Origin: Gracilaria domingensis
Lineage: Eukaryota > Rhodophyta > Florideophyceae > Gracilariales > Gracilariaceae
Direction of reading: 5' to 3'
Assembly (NCBI GenBank): GCA_022539475.1
Contig: VCMS01000057.1
Coordinates: 124,001 to 188,000 of the forward strand
Length of the DNA: 64,000 nt
A program made the translations under genes and the position numbers. The notes beneath the pieces were generated by a model. The model had not been told where the DNA came from. It ran no database searches and saw nothing but the letters and a program-made list of their open reading frames with translations. Shown piece by piece: positions 23,744-34,714 of this stretch (position 1 is its first letter; every line of letters starts with the position of its first letter).

Positions 23744-24797
23744 GTGTTCGCGCTCTGCTCCGTGCCGGACGCGCACCTGCTGAAAGACTTCTGCATGGAG
23801 TACGGCGCGAGCCAGCTGCTGCCGCCAACGCAGGCCACGCGCACAGACCCGTCCACGGTTCTGCTTTGCGCGCTCGCATACAACGCCCCGCTGCGCTCAG
23901 AGTGCACCTTCCTTGCCGCCCTGCAGCACGCCTTCTACTGCGCGTGCCAGCACCTGCCGTCGCCGCCCAGCCCCCGCGTGCTGTGCATCACGGTGGCTCA
24001 AGTCACGTTGCTTCTGCTCTCCGGGCTCAACGTCGTCGCGTTCCTTAGCCGGCGTCTGGTTTTCGTCGAGCATCTTCGCCTTCCGCTCAGCTGGCGTCGT
24101 GCACAACGCCGTCATGCGCCGTTTCGACCTGTGTGACCCACAGCAGATCTTCCGTGTCGAAGGGTTTCGCCACGATTTTTCCATGTTCTTCGAGTTTGCC
24201 TTAAGCATCCGCCCTTGCGCCTTTCTTGAACCCACCTTATCCTCTACGTCCCCTAATTCTCTCGCTGAACTGCAGCGAAGCAATCAGCTATTGTCCCTCT
24301 ACTTGCAGAATATTGACGGCCTGGAACACACCGCCGCCGTCTCCAAGGGCCGCACCGTGGTGTCTCATGGCCCCTTTCCCAACGCCAGTTGCATTTGCTC
24401 TTCGTGCGCCCACCACGTCCCTGGCTTCGCCATAGCCCGCGATGTGCGGTGTGCGCGTGGCCCACGCTGTCCCTCATGACGACGAGACGTGCTCAAACCC
24501 GACTTTGTCTTCTGTGTTGAGCATTTTGCAGACCACGTTGGTAGCTTCAATGCCGCAGATGTCAGTTGCGCTAACGTGCTGCTTTTGTTGGCCACCAGCT
24601 TATGCGTTGCGCCCGTGACCCGTATATCAGGCCTTTTCGACATCAGGGTACCGAGTGTGCGCATTAATCGCAAACCTGTGCCTGCTCGCTTCGACGTGGT
24701 ACTACTTGGCGACTGTGACGATGTCGTCACCTTTCTTAGGAAGCAGCTCGGTTGGCCCTCAGTTCCGACAGTGCTTCTGCTCCAAATTCCAATCAAT
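23744..24797 (+). pseudogene. Class I sirtuin (SIR2) pseudogene
   Basis: This is a relic of an NAD-dependent protein deacetylase of the SIRT2/SIRT3 group. An N-terminal strand TLLLLSG (near 24006, where sirtuins have LTGAG) shifts frame to SSSIFAFRSAGV (normally SGIPDFRS). After that come DPQQIFRVEGFRHDFSMFF, YLQNIDGLE (normally YTQNIDGLE) near 24300-24330, and VVSHGPF with the catalytic His at 24366-24368. The zinc region retains CxxC (CICSSC), then RCPS followed by TGA at 24477-24479 where the fourth zinc cysteine belongs. It continues in frame with VLKPDFVFCVEHF and ends near GDCDDVVTFLRKQLGWP. The Gly-rich NAD loop is damaged (Pro to Phe, Asp to Ala), so it is non-functional. It is more GC-rich than its surroundings. 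The part before about 23.97 kb is unassigned. Confidence 0.9.
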
Positions 24798-24799
24798 TG

Positions 24800-26480
24800 A
24801 CGTATCGATTTTTAACCTTCGAGTCGCTTTGTCTTTGAAATTCAACCTCCAGCTCAACAGAGTGACGCTAAAGACAGAGCTGTCAGTGGGGAATACAGAG
24901 ACCAAGACAGCTTCGATAAGGAACGTGACTGTCATATCGATGAGAAAAGTTAATAACACAGCCATTCCGGTCATGCGCATCTGGACTAGCATTAAGTCAA
25001 ATATCTCTTGGAACAACGGACCTGGTGCACCCCATTTATCTCTTCGCCAAATCGTAACTTGAACCGCCACCGTACTAGCTTTGGAGTGCAAAACTTCAGC
25101 TCAAAAAAGACGCCGTATGGCTGTGTAGTAGCTCTATGAGACGAACCCGAAGGGCGATCTGCGGTTGGATACACAGCATATGAAAATGGTCGTTTTCATT
25201 AATTTGCCGGGCAGGTCAGTTAGCTTTCCTCAAGTTATCATGTGGTTTCTCGACTCATCTTAGCCCCAGCAAATGGGCGTCCAAGCAAGGCAGCTATTGC
25301 TCGATAAAGAAACAGCTAGAAATACACTCTCATTCCGGCGAACAGTGGAGCAAAGTGGAAACTGATGCAGTGTCAGTGAAAACTCAAAAACAGATCGATT
25401 TATGTCGCGCATCTAGCCAGAATCACATTTCGATGTCTCGCTACGTTGATACTGCATGATAAAAGGCATTTGGTCCAACTCTCGCAGACACCAGTACTTT
25501 CCAAGTCACATCAAGTCTTTCACATGTACAACTTACCGCTGCAGAGAGAACATCAGTCTCATAGTACTTTAATTTACAGTAACGTTCTTCAGTCATCCTA
25601 CTTTCGTGCCACCTGGGCATTTTCCAATCAACATTTTGCATCTCTTCTACAACTTTGGGAAGAACATTATGCGGTTACAGATAGAAGGGCAAGAAGAGCC
25701 ATATTGCCTTAGTAAAGTGTGACTCCTTTAAGTAGATGAGAAATGAGAATATACGGAGACGGAATACTGAGCCGACTATCATGCTGAGAAAGGCCGTTGA
25801 GTCGCTTTCCAGAGTGGAAATCAGGCGAGATCAAAGCGGTTATTTTCCCTAAAGATTGATAGTTCGTGGAGGCCATCTCAAGGAGACATATTTTGCTGGT
25901 TGGAAGGACTTTGTGCAGATTTTGAACATACATTGGCATCCAAGACCAACGAAGAGCAACGATGGGAAGGTCAAATTTATCTCCAAACGATTCTTTCGAC
26001 AGTTTGAAGAGACTAATTTATGATTTACCTTAATATTCATGAAGCGTGCCAGGAGAGCATCCATCTTCTTTTTCCTTCTGCCAAAAGAGTACCTCAGTGT
26101 GGTCTTCAAGTAAAATACTCACAAATACTAGAAAGAGAGTTTTATTTGAAGGAAGCTTAGCTGCATGAACTATAGAAACCTTGCAGCGGCGTCTTTCCTC
26201 AGAGATGAACCGTTGTGTGAAGCTTACAAGACGATCTTTACTGAAAAAAATGTGAGATGAAGTTTAGCATTTCTTGGAATATTGTACGAGCCTTCAACTT
26301 CGTGGGCAGTCTCACAAATACGTCGCAGAAAACCGTTCGGATCTCGTTTACATGCTCTCCACCTTGGTCATGGATTACCTCATGTACAATAGTTTAAGAG
26401 GGGGCTTTGAAATTTTTGGAGACAGTTTCTGAAGTTCCGTCCCAGCCCCGACTTTGGTTCTTGAATCCCAGAGAACAAAA
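24800..26480. other. Intergenic, nothing recognised
   Basis: A plus frame at 24655-25062 overlaps the sirtuin relic and then turns into Val/Thr-rich sequence without family signals. The rest has only short frames. Confidence 0.4.
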
Positions 26481-26482
26481 TG

Positions 26483-26890
26483 GATGTCCGCATGGTACCC
26501 CGTAGATTTGAAATCTCGATGTCTACGGGATATCATCTAGATATCTCACAGATATCCATGATATCCGTGTGACATACAAAAGGTATAACAGATGACGTAC
26601 AAACAGATATTTATTTGCCACTATTGAAACATGCAGCAAATATTTTGAGAGGGGTAACTACAGATATGAAGAATGATTTCAAAAAACAAATATGCCTCTC
26701 CAGAGATTGCTCAGAAATCAATCGAGCATCCAGAAATCGCATGACTATCTTTGGTAGAGATATTGGAAGCATTGATATGTGTCGTATATACATTTTTCTT
26801 ATATTCAACTTCAAAAATCAGATGGATATCTGAGAAATCACTCGGATATCAATCGCCAATCTAAGGAATATCGTGCGGATATCAACGTGT
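26483..26890. repeat. 11-bp-phased GATATC array A
   Basis: A degenerate repeat in which GATR words recur every 11 bp: starts at 26518, 26529, 26540 and 26551, then 26560 and 26571. Most units read GATATC plus five variable bases. A weaker cluster of GGATATC words follows at about 26821-26890. Eleven is not a multiple of three, so this is not coding periodicity. The same phasing occurs in two other places in the window. Confidence 0.7.
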
Positions 26891-27339
26891 TTCTGGGGGG
26901 GATGGTCGCAGAGGAAAGTAAGTTTGCACAAAATTAATTCCTGCCACTGCGAAGATTTTCACCTCGCGCTCGCGACAAAACTGGCACGTAGCTTCTGGAA
27001 TTTTTAGTGCACTGGCACGTTAATTTCCAGACGCGCGAGGGCAAATCTCAATTTTTGATGAGATCAGAGACAATCCATCATGATTGACGTGCGCACCACA
27101 AAGGTGTACACGCGTCCATAGCTTCAGTTCTAATAAAACAGTGAAGAGGGCGAGAGGCACAAGCCTCAGACCCCAAGCACCCACTTGGATCCTATCGACC
27201 CCAAAGGTGTGAGATAGTTACAGGCATCGTTCGCCGTTGCGTCTACATGTAGCCCATACTAGTTAGCGCATCGCCATCGTTCTGCGCTCAGTTCTACCGT
27301 TTTCTTCCTGGGGTTTTCCTTCTATGGTTCGCTACGAGT

Positions 27340-27480
27340 GTCTCCCTGTACTCCTCCAACTCATACAGTCAACCATCTCATCCCTCTACCATTCCTTTTC
27401 TTTACCTTCCTTTGCTCTCATTCCTCATCCTTTTCGTCTTCTTCCGTCTCTTTCCCTCTTGCTCACATTTCTTGTGAGCT
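27340..27480. other. Pyrimidine-rich tract
   Basis: About 140 bp of CT-rich plus strand (purine-rich on the minus strand) with many CTTCC, TTTCC and CTCAT words. The surrounding 26.9-28.25 kb has no recognised gene. Confidence 0.45.
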
Positions 27481-28267
27481 CCTTTCTGGGTTCCTGCCAG
27501 TGCTTCTTCATGTTTCTCACAGCCTGAGCCACTACGAGAGGTGGTCTCGTCCCGAACTACGTTTCTACGTGCGTGTCTCTTCTAGCTCTTCGGTACGGCA
27601 CCGCAGAATGATGGAAGAGTAACGTTCGTTCGAATATATCCAAGTCTATTGTGGTCATATTCTAATGGTAATTGAATTTGAACCGGAATAGGACCTCTCA
27701 AGCAACTAGGAACACTGGCAGCATGAGTACAAAGTGGGCTTATTTGATTAGGTTTCTGGGTTGAAAGTCGGCCGACAAGGGCAGGTGTTTAAGAGAGCTC
27801 GCTCTACTGAGGCGTTCTATTTGGAAACAATAGAAGATTTCCCTTTCGTTTCAAGATACATTGGTCTTGTAGAAAAACATGTTCTTTCCGAGATTATACA
27901 ATAGTATGGACGTCATTTGTGTTATTTTACTGATGAAAAACTGATTTCGGACTCTGTATTAGAAGAAAACGCTGCTTCCACGGACAGCTGGAATCGATTA
28001 ATCTGTTGAGTTCGGAGTAATATATGAATATATTCCTGTTTGGCAAATGATTTAAATCTTCAGCCCTCGTCGAAGGTAGACAAATCAGCTTATAGGTAAA
28101 ACACTGCAAGGTCCGCAAGCTCTTTTTCTCACTGAGAAATGTGGCGATGTGCACTGAACGTTACCTTGAGTTCAAGAAAGAGATTTGAGGCAAGTAGAGT
28201 ATGACTTATGGATCAAATCGAACACATTGCCTACAGCGAGATAAAATGAGTCCCAGAGAGGCGTATT

Positions 28268-28467
28268 GATGTCCAAATGATAACCTTCAGATAACACATG
28301 TTAAAAGTATGAAATCTGACGATGTTCTTCTGATGCCCTTCAGATATCCCTATGATATACTTAAATGATATTCAAATGATGCATGGAGTATAACCAAGTG
28401 ATAATGGCCAGATACGCACACGAACTTCCAAGAGATTTCCAATGGATTTCGTGATGTCCAAGTGATA
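28268..28467. repeat. 11-bp-phased GATR array B
   Basis: GATG/GATA/GATT words start at 28268, 28279, 28290; 28321, 28332, 28343, 28354; 28367, 28378; 28400, 28411; 28434, 28445; and 28453, 28464, with 11-bp steps inside each run. Units approximate GATRTCCAAAT. The array ends about 130 bp before the 3' end of the minus-strand ORF at 29434-28595. Confidence 0.8.
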
Positions 28468-28594
28468 GCTCCTAAATTTGTGGAGATCTGCGATTAATCT
28501 TCTCGTCCAGGTTAGTTCGAAGTGAAAAAAACTTTCCGAAGTCCGTCTGAATATTCTTGTCTAGCTCATTCGTCGTAGGAGACTGTAGACCTGC

Positions 28595-29434
28595 CTACGC
28601 CTGAGGTCGCTGACCACCACCCGTCCAGACCAAAGGGACGGTAAAGATGTTGCACCATTTGTGTACGAGGCTGTCCTTACTCTTTATGCGACGCAGAAAC
28701 GTACCCCGGCGATCATGAGCATCTTGCGATGCAGTCTGCAAAATGTCAGTTAACTTGTGCATCGCCAACCGTGTGGCTTTGTAAACAACACCATTCATCA
28801 ATAACGTTTTCTCAAACTCGATTTCCAGAAGTCCCTTTCGCCTTGGCTCTCTTCTTGCGCCATTTTTTGCCGCAGACGCAGATCCATTCAGGTAGGTTAA
28901 CACTTTTTCCAACTTAGACAAAATGTTCGGGCTCAAACGAGATCTTGCCAATTTCACAATGAGGATGAGCGCCTTACATTTGTTCGCTACGGTGTTGAAC
29001 GATGATGTCAAGAAGAAGTGGTTCACGAAGGTCTCCACGGCCTTCAGCGTCATCAACTCTTCCTCCTTCCAGCGAGCATCTTGGTCAACCAAACTGCAAG
29101 TCAGGGCCCATCGTAAGCACTGACCTGCTACAGATTTGAGATTGATGTAGCTTGAACAAGGGCCTCTAGAAACAACAGCTTTGCTTCGAAAGCGAACATC
29201 ATACACAATCTTGATATTTTCGCATTTTTCTTCGCTGACCTTCAGACCAATAAAAGTTATAACGCCTCGCTGTTTTCGAGAGATGTCTTTCAACAACTTC
29301 GTCTCTCCCATGAAAAACGCCAAATTCTGGTCTAAGAACCCGTGAACCATAGACTTCAACCTCTCTTCCTGGAACATATCGCAGTCCACAGAGGAATTAT
29401 TCGTAGGCTTATCCCAGGCGGAACTATCTGTCAT
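28595..29434 (-). CDS. Unknown 279-residue protein beside array B
   Basis: An uninterrupted ORF from a true ATG (29434) to TAG. The protein is basic overall. It contains FLDQNLAFFMGETKLLKDIS near residues 33-52, KIVYDVRFRSKAVVSRGPC near 75-95, and a Lys/Arg-rich stretch around AKNGARREPRRKGLLEIEF near 191-209. No signal peptide, membrane segment or known catalytic motif is visible. The strand bias, length and position between array B and another minus frame (30227-29736) fit a protein carried by a mobile element, possibly as the 3' exon of a longer gene. No homologous family is recognised, so no function is given. Being open over 840 bp in a region full of broken frames suggests recent insertion or retained function. 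Confidence 0.5.
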   Translation of the reverse strand: MTDSSAWDKPTNNSSVDCDMFQEERLKSMVHGFLDQNLAFFMGETKLLKDISRKQRGVITFIGLKVSEEKCENIKIVYDVRFRSKAVVSRGPCSSYINLKSVAGQCLRWALTCSLVDQDARWKEEELMTLKAVETFVNHFFLTSSFNTVANKCKALILIVKLARSRLSPNILSKLEKVLTYLNGSASAAKNGARREPRRKGLLEIEFEKTLLMNGVVYKATRLAMHKLTDILQTASQDAHDRRGTFLRRIKSKDSLVHKWCNIFTVPLVWTGGGQRPQA

Positions 29435-29735
29435 TAGCTTTTCAATCCGATTCCTATATGTGCCAATTTTTTCTTAGTACTCCAATATCTTTTCAATGGC
29501 AATTACATGTCAAATTTTTTGGCTTGCCTTCTCTCAATAGAAATTCAATATGTTACTGTTTTCTTCAATTAACAGAGTTCCTAAAGGATTCTTCTTGAAA
29601 CGTGAATGAAATCTTAATGACAGAAGCACTCCAGTATTTCCGCCTGGGTATACGGCTTATGGCCCCGGAAAATCTCGAGAGGTTTGTGCAAGTATGATTC
29701 TGACATCTTCTGGCGCTGTAACGCAATCAAGTCAT

Positions 29736-30227
29736 CTAAAGAATTGTCAAAACTGCAAGCATCTGTGCGGTAGTAGGCGTCTTCTTGCTACGCACAACAA
29801 CATTTTCTTCATCACTGTTCTCTTGATCATCTGCATCAACCATGAACTTCTTGGTTACATCAGTATTATCTTGGGGTTCTTGGGCCTTAGGTGGGATTCC
29901 ATTGCGATCGCCTCTGCCTGAAGAGTTTGGCGCATTCATGACAGAAGAACTATCGCACAGGTTCATCGAATCTTCTTCGTAATCCGTTGAACAAATTCTT
30001 CCATGCTTGTAAAAAGATGGGTCAAGGAAGGAATCTGCAAAACGCACAAAGTTGAATGTCCTGTCTGTGAGGCAGCCCGACTCGATTGCAGAGAAGTGCT
30101 GGGCGCATAAAGAGGAAACTAGGGTGCTTTTCATTTCAGGGGGGAAGCATACACCTGTTTTCGTTCTTAGTGGATCTTGGGAGGAGAAAATCTTGTTCAC
30201 GTTGACATTACAATGACTACTCAACAA
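29736..30227 (-). CDS. Unknown acidic ORF upstream of the 279-aa ORF
   Basis: A 163-residue minus frame whose open start is TTG, so the true 5' end is unknown. The first half contains VCFPPEMKSTLVSSLCAQHF and SFLDPSFYKHGRICSTDYE. The second half is acidic and Ser/Asn-rich, with DADDQENSDEEN and a basic KKTP near the end, like a disordered linker. It lies 300 bp upstream of the ATG at 29434 on the same strand, so the two may be exons or frameshifted halves of one gene. No family is recognised. Confidence 0.35.
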   Translation of the reverse strand: MLSSHCNVNVNKIFSSQDPLRTKTGVCFPPEMKSTLVSSLCAQHFSAIESGCLTDRTFNFVRFADSFLDPSFYKHGRICSTDYEEDSMNLCDSSSVMNAPNSSGRGDRNGIPPKAQEPQDNTDVTKKFMVDADDQENSDEENVVVRSKKTPTTAQMLAVLTIL

Positions 30228-30453
30228 ACCAATGACTTAGCATAAGATAGGTTAAAGCAACTCTATATTTCTCCTCAATTGACGGAGTTCATTATAATGG
30301 TTTGTCAACATGTAAGTTATTACGTTTAGAAGTAATGGTATCAGTCTTTTGTCATAGACTGCCTTCAATTAGTCTCCTTCAAACACTGTAACAAGATTGC
30401 GTTAGAAGTTTACGCAATAAATTCAAGTTGAAATTCATCTTTGGAAGAACTTC

Positions 30454-30894
30454 ATGGACATCAACGATGAGTTTCAGCAAAATGATGGCTCTGTCGCATA
30501 TTGGGAACCATTGGAAGACACGATATGTCCTCAGAATTCACAGAATTCACAGGTTTTGTATCGTGAAACAGCTCCGAATGTAATAATATCTGGCGCTCGA
30601 CGTAATGACAAGTTAACCGCATTCTCTATCGACACGATTGATTCAGTTAATGGAAACGACACGAAGAGACATGTTGCCAGTCGTCAAATCATCATTGGTA
30701 CGGATGGTCCCTACGGATTTGCGCAATATCTGCAGCTGTCTCGTATTGGGCCCAAATTGAATCTGGAGGATCCTGAAATCGAGCAGGTAGTTGACTTCCG
30801 TGTGGCTGAAAATATATTGGACGTTCAAGGACGGCTATATCATTCACTGGCCACAGCGTATCTAATGAGGAAGTCAATAATCAAACGCTTTTAA
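30454..30894 (+). CDS. Unknown 146-residue ORF, divergent
   Basis: This ORF opens with ATG at 30454 and reads to a TAA. It contains Asn/Gln-rich N-terminal sequence, then NVIISGARRNDKLTAFSID and RQIIIGTDGPYGFAQYLQL, then an acidic NLEDPEIEQVVDF. It is transcribed away from the minus ORFs at 30227-28595 with about 230 bp between them. The protein-like composition is moderate and no family is recognised. Sequence downstream to 31.4 kb stays loosely coding-like on the plus strand but is broken. Confidence 0.35.
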   Translation: MDINDEFQQNDGSVAYWEPLEDTICPQNSQNSQVLYRETAPNVIISGARRNDKLTAFSIDTIDSVNGNDTKRHVASRQIIIGTDGPYGFAQYLQLSRIGPKLNLEDPEIEQVVDFRVAENILDVQGRLYHSLATAYLMRKSIIKRF

Positions 30895-30999
30895 TCTCCC
30901 CAGAGCAAAACGACATTTGGGATAGACGGAACGGTAGGTTATTAGGAACTCCCGTTTCTGCTGCGAATGCGAGAGCCAGAGAGAATTGTTACCAGCGCA

Positions 31000-33055
31000 G
31001 AGGACAATGAGTAAATCCGTCTCGCTGCAACAAACTTGGGTGCGAATCTTCTCGAATTGGAGAGAGTATATGAGGCATGCCCGACCATCATGATTTGCAG
31101 AGCTGCAGAACGCGGCACAGCAGCAGCTTTTTCAGCATCCTGGATCGGTCGCGAAGGCCATGGAAGAGATAAGAGTCTAATCTTTGCCGCATTGCTGCTT
31201 TGTACTGTACCTTTGGATATAAATTGGACCGAAACACTCGGTGTTCCCGAAAGATGGTTTGCATTTTGCTGCACTATTTGTAGGATTTTGAATGCAAATG
31301 TGCTTTTTGAGAAGCATTGCAAGCTAAGAACATCCACTGTTGTACCTTGGCGTTGCCAAAACTGAAAGACCTCTTCAAAAGAGCTGGCTACGGCCGAGTC
31401 TTCCTTCGGAATGGGAATGTTCATAAACCTAATAACTCGCCGGACTTGCTAAAAACGTATAGTCAATGAACTGGTTACAGAACAGCACAAGTACTGCCCA
31501 AAGAAGACGGTAAACTAGAAAAAAACGGTGGTTGAATCCATGATGTCTCTGCGAGCACACGATGTTGGAAATCTCGCGCGCGGACTTCAACGGCCCACGC
31601 GTAGTGACTCGCGAAGAAGGGGACGCGACGTACCCAAACTGAATGGTAACAGCGGAGCTCCAGAGCTTCTCATCTATGTTGTCATAAGTGCGATCATAAG
31701 TTCAAATTTGCACATTACAGCCTTCTTGAGTGCGTCTCCTGTTGAGAGATTCATCCTCCGACACGGGGCGGAGCAGCAGATTGCCGGCGCCGTTCGGGCG
31801 GATGCTCTGTGATATCAAGACATAACCGATCAGGGCTGGGAAGCAGAAGCCGAGTAGCGTGGCAAGAAGGGTGCGGAGACTTTCATCGATGCCATCAACA
31901 AGGTAGACTGGTTGACGCAGGGGTCTCCGAAACTCGGAGCGGAACAAGTAAGCACTTTACCTGGCAGAGAGGGCAAGCGGCGTGGCGTAGCAAGCAAGCC
32001 AGCTGCCCCATATCGCATTGTTTTCCCAAGCGGTTAATGTAAGCCATCGCGCAACACAGGCTACGCACACCTTTTGCCGCCACCGTATCAAAGGCGAATG
32101 CAGAGACAACTGCAGCGCAGCCCTTCCCCCGCGCTGCGTTTATGAAGGTATATCCCACGCAAAATCGTTGGAGACAATGACGTAAGCTATAATTAACGAG
32201 ACTTTTACGAAATATTTGGAAATGAAAACCTCTCTGGACACAAGCTTTATCGTGCGCAATGATAGTCACCAGATGAGTCCTCGCCTTTTGTCTTTACTTC
32301 ATGTTCTGCCTAGCTCGCTTTGTTGCTCTCTTGCTGGAACTACTTCTGTTTGTTCTTCTGCCTTTTGAAACTTCTTTAACCTCCCAAATTTACAAAATGC
32401 GTTCGTAGTCAGAAGGGTTTGCAACACCGCACCACAAAGAGCGCTCAAAAAGAAGCAATGGATACTGCTCATCTGCATCTTCGCACAGGACATGATCGAA
32501 ACTGGTCCAGAGCATTCGTACAAAAAATATTCCACTCTCGCGAGTCAAGATCCACTCCAATTTATCCCTCGCCTGCGTACAATTGATTTTTACGAGCTTG
32601 AGAACAACGCGTTTGGCACGCTTATTAATCCAATGTGCTGCAGAGCAAAATGATACCATAGTCGGCAAGAATTTTCCCAACATCACCTCTTCGTCGTATG
32701 TTTCGTCCGTTTTTAGCGCAATGGCATTTGCTACTGATGCTTGCTAGCAAACGTGATCGGTTAGACACGCAAACATGCTGTCCTTGACGGGTTGGAACGG
32801 CTTAGTGTGATCGGTTCGTGCCCGCTCTCCGGGCGTGAACACTTTGACGAGAAACTTCGGATCAGCGCACAATAGGCGTCAAGATTATCTAGTATTTCTG
32901 GATTTTTATCTGCAACAATTTGCTTGCAGTCTATCAGTACGTTGTACTAAATCTTACGCCAGAAGTATATATCTTTTGGTGCGACAATGCATTCGCTACT
33001 CCCGCTCCTTGCAGCGTCCAAGAGGTGACCTCTTGCTAGCCCCATTCCTGCTCAT
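31000..33055. other. Unassigned region with competing frames
   Basis: Frames are open on both strands at 30942-31424 and 31528-32269. The plus frame after 31010 (QQTWVRIFSNWREYM, then FAELQNAAQQQLFQHPG) and the minus frame at 31947-31702 (LATLLGFCFPALIGYVL, hydrophobic) each look partly protein-like, but no family can be named. No repeat was noticed until the element at 33059. Confidence 0.3.
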
Positions 33056-33058
33056 CGT

Positions 33059-33424
33059 CCCAGTGGAACATTTGGGTAGCGTATGTACGCTTCATGTCTG
33101 ATATGGGGGTTCAGGTGCCTGCTCTGTGCCATGGTTGGCACAATGTCGTATATAAGTCGTATCTGCGTCGCATATGTGCCGTATGAGTGCCTGGTGCATG
33201 ACGGATGATGCCAGATGTAACGAAATAAAAAAAACGTAATTTTTTGAGATTGGCACTGTGTCTGTTGTCTGCGAATACCCTTCATAAACCAACCATGCGC
33301 ACGCCATAGATATGACACACATACGGCATACATCAGTTTTTCGCCCACAACAGCTACATAGTGGACACTTGAACCCTTTTGTGAGGCACAGATAATACAT
33401 GAACCACCCAAATGAATACCGGGG
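33059..33424 (+). mobile_element. Miniature inverted-repeat element, copy 2
   Basis: A 366-bp relative of the element at 8017-8380 in the same orientation. The left end begins CCCAGTGGAACATTTGGGT. The right end in reverse complement begins CCCCGGTATTCATTTGGGTG. It is flanked by CGT on both sides (33056-33058 and 33425-33427), a 3-bp target duplication different from that of copy 1, which shows independent insertion. Long identical stretches in the interior (for example GAGTGCCTGGTGCATGACGG) are interrupted by point changes and small indels. No transposase is encoded. Confidence 0.85.
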
Positions 33425-33429
33425 CGTAT

Positions 33430-34460
33430 TTACGGGCGTAGTACTTGCTACCCTTAATCTGCTCCACACCTTCTTGCGAACGAAGTACTGTACCCTCTTT
33501 AACAAACATCACTGCATCAACGCACCATGGTTCCCTGCTTGCCTCGTCATTGTATAATCCCCATCTCGCTGCTGTCTCGTGAACCAGCCATTTTCCAGCC
33601 CTATCGCGACATCACTCCGCAACTGCCTTCCCAGCGATAGAAACTAAGTGTGATCTCCGGATGGACCGCGTGTCGCCATCAAAGTGCTGCATCATATACA
33701 GTTCGCGGCCTGCCTGATCTTTTCGCACAATTTAAAGGATCGCTGCTGCCGACCATTTGCTGCCTATCTCATCAGCCTCTGCAAAGGTTCATGCTACATA
33801 ACTTCGTTTTAGCCGTTGCTGCACCGCACAGCGGAGCTTGTTTGTTTGCTTTTTCGAGGCTGGTACGCGCCACGCGGCATTGCATCTCTTCTTCACGCGA
33901 CAGGCTGCAACGCCAAAGTCCTTACTTTTGGACCAATGTTGGCTCCTGCGAATCCGCGCATCGAACCTGCGAAGTTGTCGAACGCTGCAAGCTTGCATCC
34001 TCATTAACAGCCATCGAGTCGCCGATGGGTGCGAGCCACGCTCCAATATATATGGAGGAACCCTGTGTTCCAACCGCCGCTGCAACGAAAATTGTGAAGA
34101 TCTCACGCGCACGACACCTACAGAACTCTCCACGTCACTCCCAAGCGATCGCTCCGGAAGGCACTTTACCGAGATCTGTGTAGCGCCTACCGGTTCTTGT
34201 GTCCGGAGGACGGCTTCTGGCCTAGTGACTGCGCGTTCGGCGCGTGGCCTAGATAGCTTCTGAGAGTTCAGGTCTTGCGCTGCCGTTGAGAATTTCCAAG
34301 CGTCGAGAAGAGCGAGAAATGAAAACCAAAAGAATGTCGATCACTGAATTGCAACAAACAGTCCCTGCCTGCAGGCAATTTCAATTTATTTCTCCGCTGC
34401 ACGTCGTGTCCTTCGTGAGGCAAAGGCCGCATAATTTGGCCATTTTATGGCATAAGAATT
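33430..34460. other. Intergenic, nothing recognised
   Basis: A plus frame at 33650-34183 is open but has Cys/Ser/Arg-rich composition without motifs, and the opposite strand is open too. No gene is called. Confidence 0.35.
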
Positions 34461-34466
34461 GAAATA

Positions 34467-34490
34467 TTTGTGGTGGGTTGCCACCACAAA
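34467..34490. repeat. Perfect 10-bp hairpin
   Basis: TTTGTGGTGG and CCACCACAAA pair perfectly around the loop GTTG. About 100 bp downstream are TATAAGAG (34589-34596) and then a strongly polypyrimidine segment, so it may be part of an LTR or promoter region, but no second copy was found in the window. Confidence 0.5.
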
Positions 34491-34714
34491 AAGAGGTATT
34501 TGAAAAATTGTTAGCGGTTTGCGCGCCACATAATTTAATTTATTAAAAATGTTGGCTACAGCTAGTCCAAAGGTACATTAGGTTCTCTATAAGAGGGCGT
34601 GGGGAGTCGCGAGAAGCGTCGTCTCGCTTCTCTCTCTTCACGCCCTGCTGAACTAGAGTCGTGAGTACCTAGATAGCAATTAGAGGGTAGTCAAGTCAAA
34701 TAAACTTTTATTTT

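Noticed and set aside
24477..24479. Selenocysteine in the sirtuin
   Set aside because: Other essential motifs are damaged and a frameshift lies upstream, so the gene is dead regardless of the TGA.
33052..33505. Minus ORFs of 119 and 137 residues, and the similar one at 8079-8285
   Set aside because: They fall inside the two copies of the miniature transposon. The similarity between them is DNA repeat similarity, not protein conservation.
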